64,000 bases of DNA from Chamaelirium japonicum. Lineage: Eukaryota; Streptophyta; Magnoliopsida; Liliales; Melanthiaceae. A program made the position numbers and the translations under genes. Positions 1 to 36,821 of this stretch are shown here, piece by piece (the stretch's first letter is position 1; each line of letters starts with the position of its first letter). The stretch covers positions 15,499,275 to 15,563,274 of the forward strand of contig OX393552.1 in assembly GCA_947650365.1 (NCBI GenBank). The letters run 5' to 3'. The notes below the pieces were generated by a model, which saw only the letters and a list, made by a program, of their open reading frames with translations, did not search any database and was not told the DNA's origin.

Positions 1-138
1 GCCAGGGGGAGACCAAGTTGGAGATCGTCGAAACCCTATTTCAGAGGAAAAAAGGGAAAGGAAAAGGGTGCTCCGAGCCGCCTGTGTTGATCCAGACAGG
101 TAGCTATACTTCAATTGTAAACCGTGTTGTCTTGCCCA

Positions 139-480
139 TAATTTTCTCTTTAAAATATTTCTCTACAATATTTTCTCTCTATAATATTCTCTCTTCCTCT
201 ATAATATTTATTCACTCATCAATATTTTATTTTTCTAACTTTCTCTCTCCACAACATTCTCTCCCTACAATATTCTCCTCTATAAGTTTCCCTCTACCAA
301 TTTCTATCTCTTTAATATTTTCTCTCTCTATAATATTCTTTAAAGAATTTTCTCACTACAACATTTTCTCTCTACATAATATTCTCTATCTTCAACATTT
401 TCTCTCTCAAGGATATTTTCTCTCTAAAATATTTTCAATCTCTAAAGTTTTCTCTCTCTAGAATATTTCCTCTAGAGTAT
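139..480. repeat. AT/CT-rich degenerate tandem repeat
   Basis: Degenerate short units built from the motifs ataatatt and tctctcta recur every 15-25 bases. The stretch is followed by a reversed version (agagagaaaatat) near 485-560, so the region is partly self-complementary. An apparent open frame across it is low complexity and not credible as protein. Confidence 0.6.
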
Positions 481-564
481 TTGCTAGAGAGAGAAAATAT
501 AGCAAATATTGGAGGAAAAATGTTCTAGAATAAGAATATTTTAGAGAAAGAAAATGTTCTATAC

Positions 565-1000
565 TAGGGGTGGCAATGGGTCGTGTCGTGTCGGGTTCGT
601 GTCATGTTTAGTTTCGTGTCGTGTCCAAAACCCCCAGACCAGGATCCGACCCGTTTAACTAATCGTGTCTAGATCCTAAACCCGTACCCGACCCGCTAAT
701 AAACGGGTAGACCCGATAAGACCCGGTAAGACCCGTTTACCACCCGGGACTATTCAGTTGACCCAATCCGACTGGACCCAACCTGACCCGAAAGACCCGC
801 TGGTATTATATATTATAGTATAGGATTGTGGGTAGACCCGACCGGACCCGACCCGACACGACCCGTTGAATACTAAACGGGTCTTTCCGGGTCTACCGTG
901 TCCAGACCCTAAACCAGGACCCGACCCGTTTATTAAACGGGTCTATCAAGTCGACCCGAACCCGTTTAGCCCTGACCCAAATAGGGAATTGCCACCTTAC
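565..1000. mobile_element. hAT-like MITE, CGGGT-rich family
   Basis: The element opens with taggggtggcaat and closes with attgccaccttac, imperfect terminal inverted repeats. The interior is packed with acccg/cgggt motifs. The same family occurs twice, nested, at 58054-58972, where an 8-bp target duplication supports hAT membership. The target duplication here is eroded. Confidence 0.6.
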
Positions 1001-1164
1001 TAGAGGGTATTTCTTACTCTTTAGGGGTACATAAGCATTACTCTACGCTCTAAAAGACAATAAGAGGCAGCAACAAACATGACCTACTAAACAAGTTGAT
1101 GAAGTCATATTTTTAGCCTAATCTATATATGTATAATTTTGGTCACTTAAAGTATGAAAGAAGT

Positions 1165-1391
1165 CCAATACTTTTCTCTTGTCATCAACTGTAGGGTCAG
1201 GTTGATGGGGTTTATGTCAAATGGACCCCACGTTTAGCCGACTCTGCTGCACTCTGGCTTGCAAGGGAGGCTAGGTTGACAGGTGTTGGAGACTATTGGG
1301 ATAGATCGTTTCCTTCTGTTCTTCAAGCTCTTGTATATGAAGACTTGAAGGTTATGATGTCATGACCCCATCTGATGTACCAAAAAAAAAA
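1165..1391 (+). mobile_element. 5'-truncated L1-type LINE, 3' end only
   Basis: A frame from about 1197 to 1364 reads like the C-terminal RNase H tail of plant L1 ORF2 (motif VKWTPRLADSAALWLARE), then a stop and an A-rich tail at 1381-1394. A 16-bp direct repeat, aaagtatgaaagaagt, flanks it (1149-1164 and 1392-1407). That is the target duplication expected of target-primed reverse transcription. The element is dead on arrival. Confidence 0.65.
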
Positions 1392-1407
1392 AAAGTATGA
1401 AAGAAGT

Positions 1408-3650
1408 TTATTATAAGTTCATTTTGTAGTCCAAATTATGGGAGCAAATGGTAGAAAGAAGTTCATCATAAGTTCATTATATATGCCTCGATCCACAACC
1501 GTACCATAAGTGACTTTACACTCGTGCACCTGCAACGGTTCCTCTCATGATCGAAGAAGGATACGAGACTCACCGTCCGCTCAACATGTCGAATGCAAAT
1601 CTTCTCCTTCATGGCCAACATGTCTTCAAACTTCAGCACAACATATATTTCCCCAAGTTTCTCAAGCATTTCATAGTCACTTCACAACACAAAATTAAAC
1701 TCTAAAAATTTATAGCATTTGGAAGTCTTAGCTTTTTCCCCGTATTTGTGGACATGAAGAACTCGGATTCATTATTGGAAGCACGCTCCGCCTGTCCAAA
1801 CTCTTTCTAACTACAAATAATTCACCACCTTCCATCAATTCAGCATATACAATACGCCACAAAATAAAGATTCACATTCAGCCGTGAATTCAGACCGTTT
1901 TTTCTTGAATCTGTCATCGTAGTGGACACACTGCTCTCCAACGCTACAACAGATATAATAAGACCCACCGTGATACATCATGTCACGCCTACAATGCTCA
2001 TATAGACAACCACTTTCCTTCTGATTATTGTGTTGGGATTGGAAGCCCATGAGTTCGGTCCAACTCTGGCACAAGCCTTTAGGGTTACTTGGCGTGCAAG
2101 CAAGGGTTTCTTGGAGACGAAGGAACATGGCTCTATAAAAAGGAGGGTCACACTTCAAGATCTAGAAGCGGCAGATGGATCAAGACCTACGAGTGGTGGC
2201 TAGGAGAGGAGGAGGTTGGGAAGCCCAGGGGGAGAACGCGGTACAATGCCTCCCCCCGAGGCAGTTTGAGACTTCGGAGGAGACACTGTGGGTAGGGTTG
2301 GAGGATCTGTCGCCCAGGTGACTTGTAGCTAGAGATTAGAGGAAGGCTTCTGTATTGCGTCTTCTCTCCAAGTGGCTTGTGTCTTCCGAGGAGGAGGGGG
2401 GGGGGGTTGTATTTGTACTCACTCCCTCTAGGTGGTTAGATGACGCCGATTTATTGGATCTTCGATTGAAAGATGTCATATTTGGGGGGCTTGAGATAAA
2501 GTTTCCTTAGGGCTGGTTTGAGACTGACAGATTGCGGTGGAATGCTGGCATAATATTTTTTTGTGTGAGTGGCATGTCGACGAGCAACTGGTAGCTGTCG
2601 AGTGGCTGATGGAGGCTTTGGCAGGCACTGTAACGGTAATCTCAGTCGCTGGCACACCTACTATGTTGCAAGGGTGTGGGAGACGAGTGCGAAGTGTTGG
2701 TTGATGGGCAACAGCTTGGGAGCACTGGTTGTTGAGGTAGGAACGGGTGTCGACAGGCGTTGGACTAGAGCACAAGGGCATGGTAGATGGTCGAACGGAC
2801 CGAAAAGTCTGGGCGTGGTGTACGGTCACTAGAAAAGTGTATCCGTGAATATAGCCTGGCCAACGGGTGAATCTTTTTTTGAGAGATACACCTTTGTGGA
2901 TAAGGGGGGGTCCGGCCTTAACCCCTACCGGTTTATTAAAAGAAGTAGAATATATAAACTATACCTAAAAGGCACCAAACACCCAAAAGGGGATCCCGAC
3001 CAAAACAACCTAACTGGAAAAACCCAAAGGCTCTAACAAGTAAAAGAAAAAGACCCCTAAATCTCAAGACTTCGAAGCTCTCCTGAATGTGGAGGCGATT
3101 GTGTGTGAACGCGGCTTCATCCCATCATAAATAGGCCTATCAATCGGGCTGAGCTGGGTCAGCCAAGGTTTGCCCAAACTCGGTCCGAACTCCCCCCACC
3201 CCAAGCCTGAACTCGGCCCAAAGTTTTATCATCATTTTCAGCCCATTTTTTTTATCATATCTCGGGCTGAGTTCAGGCCAACCCAACTAAGAGCGTTGCG
3301 AGAGAAAAAATCATGAAAAATTGACATTCACTATGTCCCCATATATTTCCGTCAACATTATGTCCCTACATATTTCCTCTGTTCCTTTTTTTTATTTGCA
3401 AAAGAAATTACATTTTATATTTTTACATGGAAGCCAAGGTTGTGCCACGTGGAGTTTGCTATCCCCCAAATAAATTTTATTTCCATTAGAGGTGTAGATC
3501 ACGACTAGTTATTATACATCGGATGATTGATGGAGCCCGGACATTTTCCTATTTTTTATATCTACTCCACACAAGTCCGTTCCATCGGAGGTGCGAATCA
3601 CAGCCAATTATTATACAATAGGTGACTGAATGGTGCCTGAGAAAATAAAA
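1408..3650. other. Intergenic stretch without a recognised gene
   Basis: Only short overlapping frames are present and none matches a family I know. A G run lies near 2395-2406. At 3134-3300 is a degenerate block rich in cgggctgag and actcggcc motifs that resembles the other pentanucleotide-rich hAT-like repeats of the window. Confidence 0.4.
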
Positions 3651-4064
3651 GGGTTATTTAGACCTTGCCCCCCCCAACTTATACTCATAATTAGACTTTG
3701 ACCACCAAACTTTTCATAATTAGACCGTTCCCCCCAATTTCACAGATTCCGTACGCGCGCCATGGTTGACCAACATTTTACTCATGCTGACCCTCTGTGC
3801 ATTCCCATATTGACAATACTACCCCTTATGACTTTGGACCCCATTTATAGCCGTTGTATAGCTACAAGCTATTATCAACTGAAGGAGCAAAGTCTACATG
3901 TGGAGGGTGTAGTATTGTCAAAGTAGAAATGCACAGAGGGTCAACGTGATCAAACATTGGTCAACCATGGCGCATGCACGGAATCCATGAAATTGGGAGG
4001 CACAATCTAATTATGAAAAAGTTTGGAGATCAAAGTCTAATTAAGGGTATAGTCTAAATAACCC
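3651..4064. mobile_element. Mutator-like foldback MITE
   Basis: The ends are perfect inverted repeats (gggttatttagac and gtctaaataaccc), and complementarity continues inward for well over 100 bases, through the tggttgacca and agagggtca segments. A 9-bp direct repeat, aaaataaaa, flanks the element at 3642-3650 and 4065-4073, matching the Mutator superfamily target size. There is no coding capacity. Confidence 0.8.
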
Positions 4065-4304
4065 AAAATAAAAATCTATATGCCATTAAATACATGTCAT
4101 CCTTAAAACCATTTAGTTATCATCTTTGATTAAACTTAAATGTCCATGAAATGGTTGGCTTTGAAACGATAGTAGGTACATGATTTTAAATGGAAGGTTA
4201 TGGATATTCGATATGAAACGACAAGTCAGGTTGCCAAAACTAACTCTCTCTTTCTAGGCATTGTCCAAGTTCAAGACTAGTTAAGCCAACAACTATGTAG
4301 GCCT

Positions 4305-4642
4305 TGTTGAGTGTGTGTTTGAAAACCACACAAACCCATGTGGGGTTTAGTCCCATATCGGTATGAGAAGAAATCCCCAACCAACTTAAAAGAGATTGCC
4401 CACTTCCCCCCACTAGTCATCACACTAGAGGAGGGACTCCACAAGCTCACACACACGTGCGCGTGCAGTGTCGGGCCGGACTTTGGCTGGGCGACGTGTG
4501 TGTATGCGCCCGCGGACCTGGACACGATAGCACCTCCGAAATGGGCTGATCCACACCTGCCTTATTTTTATTTCTAAACCTCATATTTATTATTTTTCCA
4601 TTTTGGCACCTAGCCGTTGTGCATGCGACCCGTTGCTATCCT
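4305..4642 (-). mobile_element. LTR remnant related to the copia LTRs at 33.5 and 41.7 kb
   Basis: Read on the opposite strand, this stretch follows the last ~340 bases of the copia LTRs. Shared landmarks in order are the tgttg...gtgtgtg end, gggtttagtcccatatcgg, the cccccca/tagtcatcacactagaggag block, the gcgcg/acacgt tract, cacctccgaaatgggctg, and ctagccgt...gcatgcga. Divergence and small indels are much greater than between the two intact LTRs, so this is an older solo or truncated LTR. Confidence 0.7.
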
Positions 4643-5050
4643 GGTTGACATCCTGAAGTATGTCAAGCATCTTGAAGTATGCTAAGCGTGCTGTACTTTT
4701 TTTTCTTATTGGATTGGTTTTCCTACTAGATTTTTCTACAAAAATGTTTTTAACGAGGTAGCATGATGCACGTTCACCATTGTTCCTATAGAACATTCTA
4801 ATATGTGGCTATACATCGTCCGATCCCCCTTCTAAAATTAGGGTTTTTTATGGTTAGATTCGAAGCTTATTCATCCTATACCAACGGGCGGTTTTTGGTA
4901 TCTCTCCTCTTCCATCTCACAACAAATTTTTTTTATTTTTTTTCCTACCCGCCCACCCACTCCCCGGCTGGCGAATCCCGTTACATCGGCCTCCTGAATC
5001 TCTCTCATTCCCAACTGTAGAGTCAGCAGAAATTTTCAGCAAAAAAGAAA

Positions 5051-5058
<8 letters not shown>

Positions 5059-5097
<39 letters not shown>
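5059..5097 (+). repeat. (GA)n microsatellite in the 5' leader of EXO84B
   Basis: About 19 uninterrupted GA units lie roughly 210 bases upstream of the EXO84B start codon. The position is consistent with the promoter-proximal or 5' UTR GA/CT tracts common in plant genes. No convincing TATA box can be fixed upstream of it by eye. Confidence 0.75.
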
Positions 5098-5101
<4 letters not shown>

Positions 5102-5305
5102 GACGAGAGCATCCGCAGCGGCCACCACGTTCTTCGGCCGGGATCCTATCACGCCATACCCCCATTCCGGCCATGCCGCCACACCCGGAGCTGCCGCAGC
5201 GGCGGAGGCGCATTTAGCAGGATCCATCATCCGATCAGATCGAGCCGCAGGAGATCGGAGGCGAAGGGCAACGGATCAGGGAGTTCGCGGTAGATCGAGG
5301 TTCGG

Positions 5306-31656
<26,351 letters not shown>

Positions 31657-32090
31657 TTGTTCATCTCCTCTTGTAAACAGATCCTTGTATAATGATATCA
31701 ATAATTTGTTGTTATTTTTTCCCCTCTTCAGTTCATTTTCTTCCTTCCATTTTGCTGCAGTTCACATAAATTGTAGGCCGCCGTCGGTGTTGTCGAGGAG
31801 ATCTTTCGAAACATTATTCTTGGGGGGGTTTGATCCTGTAAATGATGCTTTGCTTGTATTCAGCTCAACCTCCAGACTACTATTCTTTTCACCACTCTGG
31901 GACTTGATAATTGATTGTTCATTTTCGTACTTCGCAATTCTTTCGTGGAAATGAGCACATCATGACCAAAATCGATCGATTGATTGTGGGAGGATGATTG
32001 AGTGAGTCCTCTTTCATTTTTTTTTTTCCAATTGAAGTGATTCACTTTGTACTTGGAGATGGAAAGCCATGGTATTCCATTGTGTTTATA
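31657..32090 (+). other. Probable EXO84B 3' UTR and downstream sequence
   Basis: T-rich sequence with no transposon signature directly follows the stop codon. Near-consensus poly(A) elements (aataatttg near 31700) are present but no single site can be chosen. Confidence 0.4.
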
Positions 32091-32969
32091 ATGGATTAGC
32101 TAGTTGTGGCTCCAAGTTTTTTTCTCTTGGCCCCATGATTGGTGTGTTGGTATGCTTGCGACTGTGGCTGTGTTTGGCTTAGCGGTGCACGCCTGGTTAG
32201 GGCTGGAACTTGGGTGGGCCAATCCGAACTTGGGCGGGCTTGGGTACATGTATGGGTTGGCTTTGGGTTCAAAATATCTAAACCCGACCTCTACTCGGGT
32301 TGGGCTTGGGCAGAGGCTTTGAGCAACCTCACCCAACCCGTAACGCAACTCAACTTGTAATCCAACTTATAACTCGATCCGACTCGAACCCAACTATTGT
32401 TCTTCCTTTCAAGAAAACGTTGTGCGTTTTTGGATAATTCTCAAGTAGTTTGATCATGTTGGTTGTATCGTATTGTCAGTTCATAATGCATTATGGTAGA
32501 TGTGGCAATTTTTTATCCGACCCGTCCGACTGATCCGGTCCAACCCTGAAAAAACCAGATTCAGACTATGATTTCTTATCCGATATCGGGTTCGGACATA
32601 TTGGGTTGTTTGTTTTTCAATCCGGATCCAGGTTGACCAATTCGGAGAAGTCAACTCGGTTTATCCGAATGTATATAATATAAGATATTAAAATATAAGT
32701 TATTAAATAAATAAATAAATAAAATTAGTATCGATACTTATAATTTATCATATATTCAGACAATCCGGATTGGTTATCAGTTATCCTATTTGAAGCTGAG
32801 TCGGTACCAAACAAGCAAGAGTGACTGAAATCCAGATCCGGGTTGGTTTCTGGTTGAGGTAGAGGTTGCTGAGAGTCGGGGTCGAGGTCGCCGGGGGTCG
32901 AGCTCGTCGATCGGGAGAGAGATGAGGGAGGGGGTTAGTTTCGGGTATATCATGGCAAGGCAGGGATCT
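32091..32969. other. Degenerate name-motif repeats between the genes
   Basis: Two blocks (32165-32400 with cttgggt/acccaac motifs, 32500-32840 with tccgga/atccgg motifs and a tggcaattt end) look like remnants of hAT-like pentanucleotide-rich MITEs related to those at 565 and 58054. No target duplication was found. Confidence 0.35.
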
Positions 32970-33486
32970 TAGGCAAAATAAAACCTTGGGAGGTCCTGTA
33001 GATAGGATGGATCTGTTTTCAGGGACCTTAGGTACATTAACCCTTTTAACTTATGCATGATGACAACAATAAAGTGATCCTCTTTCACTTTAGGCAGCAA
33101 ATCACATGAGAGATGCTCTGACTTGGTAATCCCTAGTTCCTTGGTTTTGAAATCACATGGTCTACATGGGAAAGCACATGTTGAGTGTGGACCTAAACCT
33201 GAGATTGACTCATTAGGGAGAGAAATTGTTGGTCTAGTCTTTTGGGGATCTTCTTTGAAGCTAGCTTGGATCAACAATGTGGTGGATTCATTTCGGGACC
33301 CATTTCAATTTCTAAGGTAGTTAGCTATAGGTGACTTTCATTCGTCCTCTGGATATTGCAATGATTCCTTACATGGAACAAGTTTGATCTTATATCCATC
33401 CTTGAGGAATGTGTAGGCGTTATGCTCACCATTGTGCATTGTCTTCCTATCGTACTGCCATGGTCGACCTAATAGGATGTGACAAA
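32970..33486 (-). pseudogene. Ty3/gypsy (chromovirus-like) pol fragment, 3' part, split by copia
   Basis: Starting at the copia junction, the minus strand reads CHILLGRPWQYDRKTMHNGE, the conserved segment after the protease in chromovirus-type gypsy elements. It continues VPCKESLQYP to a stop and then a further decayed frame. The frame continues across the copia insertion into 42842-42920 (CDETPISI). So this is the older host of the copia element. Confidence 0.72.
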
Positions 33487-34613
33487 TGTTGGAAATCTAA
33501 TCGTTCTAAACTAGCAAATTTAGGATTTAATCAAATTATTAATATTAAAATTGATTAGCAAATGTTATTTTCGCAAACAAGGACAAGGCACAAATTTCTT
33601 TTAGAAATTGTTTGCCAAGGCAGAGCGGGTTCTATGGAACCGTCATTCACCTTGCCGAACTTTTCTAAAAGGGAGATACAATCTATCTAAAATATATCTA
33701 ATTATTTAGATTTCTCTATTAGATGCAAGTCGATTATTTTAGATCTAATGTTAGGACAAAAGAAGAGTTAGAAACTCTGGCCTGTGGTCGAAGCGTGCTA
33801 GGCACTGTCCCAAGAATCTTATTGCCCCCCTCGTGCGGGTCTCGTGGCAATTGTTCTCGGAGATACGGCGACCCCGGTCAGGCGACCTCCTTCTCGTCGG
33901 CACGACTCCAAGAAGGTTTTGCGAACCTCGTAGACTTTCAGGAACCCAGCGACTCGATGACGATCTTCTCGAGGCCGGGAGGCAGCACCGCAACAAGGCT
34001 TTGGTTCGAGAGAGGGAGTCTCTTCGGAGCAAAGGGGCAGCACCACAGCAACACAGCACGAGAGAATGGGAGAGAGAGAGGCAGTAAGCAGGGAGGAATT
34101 CCGATTTTCGGAGTGTCTCCATCCCATGGCTGCACCGGGCCTTATATAGGCCTCGGGCTGCTAATGGGAGGCTGAAAGAGGGGAGCGGTTAATGGGCTGC
34201 GATTAAGCCCATTAACCTTGCACGTTACAGCTCGCAGAGAGCAGTCTCGTAACGGCTCGCATGCAAAACGGCTAGTAGCCAAAAAGAAATATCATAAATG
34301 GTGGAGGACTTAAAAGCAAAAAACAAAAATAGGGCAGGTGCGGACCAGCCCATTTCGGAGGTGCTATCGTGTCCGGGTCCGTGGGCGCGCACAGCCGCCC
34401 ATGCCCATGCCCATGCCCAAGCCCAAGCCCGGCCCGGCTCGGCACGGCACGCACGCGCGCGCGTGTGTGAGCTAGTGGAGCCCTTCCTCTAGTGTGATGA
34501 CTATTGGGGGGAAGTGGGCAAATCCTTATATGTTGGTAGGGGATTTCTCCCCTTTCCGATATGGGACTAAAAACCCATTGTGTTGTGTGGTTTTACAACA
34601 CACACATCCAACA
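33487..34613 (-). mobile_element. Copia 3' LTR
   Basis: 1127 bp, beginning tgttgga and ending tccaaca on the + strand. It is the 3' LTR because the coding region runs on the minus strand. It is flanked on the left by acaaa (33482-33486). On the inner side, the minus strand shows the polypurine tract gtggggga (complement of 34614-34622) directly before the LTR. It differs from the other LTR at only about a dozen sites or small indels by eye, mostly in the gcccatgccca stretch. Confidence 0.92.
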
Positions 34614-34622
34614 ATCCCCCAC
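34614..34622 (-). promoter_or_regulatory. Copia polypurine tract
   Basis: The minus-strand sequence gtgggggat lies flush with the 3' LTR boundary, the expected position and composition for the plus-strand primer. Confidence 0.7.
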
Positions 34623-36196
34623 ATGTGTTTAAAACCACTAAATATTAAATAATTAAAAATTTTAAAATGTAAAGTAAAAGGACTTTGCTGGATTCCTTAT
34701 ACTACGCAGTAGGTGTAGGTACCTTCCGGTTTGAACCTCCACTTAGTACAGTTGTATACATCCGTGAGGACTTGGTGGACTACGCCTTGAACCAGCCTCA
34801 TTTATCGGGTTTCTACAAGTAGTACACGTAGTACAGTTTTCGATGGTTCTAAGCGGGTTGCGCTATTAATGGCCTTGCGCAGATATCTTTTCTTGTATGT
34901 TTCTAGGGAGCAGCCCTGGTCCCAGAGTTGCGGCCTCACAACGACATACATATAGGTAAGTCCTAATAGGGGTGTGAGCAAGGAGACACCCCGCCTCATG
35001 GGTCTTGGACTTATTAAGAGTTTTACACTCATCCTACCCCTTGCTTTTAATAAGCACTGACGTCATAGGGACGGGAGCATTATTCAGTGCTCCTTATTTT
35101 CAATCACTACTACAGTTTGTTTCTACCCATTGAACCTCCGTGAGGTTGGGTTCCCACTGCGGTGATTTTTCTTATGGGCTTAATCCCATCCCCCTCGACG
35201 ATTCTAAGACCACTGTCCTAGATAGGCCCTTAGTTAGATGATCCGCCAAATTCTTTTCGGATCTAACAAAGTCTAGGGCAATTATTTGATTTTTCATCTT
35301 ATATCTAAGAGATCTATGTCTCACTTTCAGATGTCGATTTATTTTCACGTCAGCGTTTTCTTGATTACATTTATCAATAGCTGAACGACAATCACAATGG
35401 ATAGATATAGCCGTGTGGGCATCGAAATTAACCCACGGGTCGAACCCGATTTGTACACGAAAAATAGGCCCGCACTCAACGGCCTTCGGGTCGAACCCGA
35501 CTCGCCCATGCAACTTGGGCCCGCACACAACGGCCCACGTGCGGAAATCCGGCCCATACACAACGGCCCACATGCAACTTGGGCCCGCACACAACGGCCC
35601 GCATGCAAAATTAGGCCCGCACACAACGGCCCGCATGCAAAATTGGGCCCGCACACAAACGGCCCGCATATGCACTCGGCCCGCGTGCAAATTCGGCTCG
35701 CGCGCCGCAGCCCAACTCAAAGCAAGCGGGTCCCACCGGACCCGCTACCCGAACACAAAAAGGGGGGCCCACCGGCCCCCCTTCTAGAAAACCGTGCCCC
35801 CCTCCTCATGGGGAGGTGGGGCCGGCCATAAAGAAAAAGAAAACAAAAAGGAAAAAGAAAAAGAAAAGAAAAAGAAAAGAAAGGAAAAAGAAATCAAAAC
35901 CGCCTCGATGCGGGGGGAGGTGGCGTGGACGTCTACGTAGTCGTAGATCCGCGACGATCCCTCGATCCAACGGACAAGATGACGTTGTGTCGCCATTCGA
36001 ACCAAAAGTGCAACAAGAATAACAACTCAATCTTTAAAAGATCGAGTCACATCTAGCCCATAACCACCCCAACTAAAAAGGAGGGGATCGGGTTTGTTTC
36101 CTTGAATAAAGGAACAGTATCTTGATGGTTATGGGGGGAGATATCGGATGAAACAAAAAAGATTTCAGCCATATCTCCCCCAACCGCCCCCCTTTG

Positions 36197-36208
36197 CCTA
36201 TAAATAGA
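36197..36208 (+). promoter_or_regulatory. TATA box of the solo LTR
   Basis: The sequence cctataaataga is a strong plant TATA consensus, about 780 bases into the LTR. This is where U3 of a 2-kb plant LTR would end. Confidence 0.6.
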
Positions 36209-36581
36209 AGGGGTGGGGGAAGGCACAAAGGGTCGAAAGCTGAAGAGGAAAAGGCTCTGCAAAGACGAGCTCCAACGCTTGAAGACCGAAGGCTTCGCGA
36301 GGCATGGCAAGCGCGTCCTACGGGAACACTTAGCCCATCAAGTCCTCATCAAAGCGAAGACCTTGCACTCGAAGGTCAAAGCTTCGACTCCTCGCACGAA
36401 GAAGAAAGCGTGGAGAAAAAGACCCGGAGCCGTCATCACCCGATTGCTCCAACGATCTTCATCAGCTCCGAAGACGCCATAAACAAAGGCCGGAGAAGAA
36501 GATCGAAGTCGACAACACCCATCGTCTTCAATCAAGGCATCGACTCCTCGCACGAAGAAGAAAGCCGGGAGAAGAAGGCCT

Positions 36582-36821
36582 GAAGCCGGTGCTACCCCTA
36601 CCGTCTTCGTCAACAAAAGCCGACGCTACAACCGTCGCACGGAAGCCGGTGCTACCCCTGCCGTCTTCGTCAACAAAAGCCGACGCTACAGCCGTCATGC
36701 CAAAGCCGATGCCACACCCGCCGTCTTCATCAACAAAAGCCGACGCTACAACCGTCGCACGAAGATCGGTGCTACCCCCGCCAAAAAGCCAATACCGACG
36801 CCACAACCGTCGAGGAAGCCG
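36582..36821 (+). repeat. 60-bp tandem repeat inside the solo LTR
   Basis: Units start at 36582, 36642, 36702 and 36762. The first three share gtcttcrtcaacaaaagccg and cgacgctaca. The fourth is diverged. Upstream (36370-36580) is a second, looser duplication with cctcgcacgaagaagaaag. Confidence 0.8.

Noticed and set aside
33723..34175. 150-codon open frame
   Set aside because: Lies within the copia LTR and is duplicated at 41962-42387 in the other LTR. Opposite-strand frames are equally long. It is LTR sequence, not a gene.
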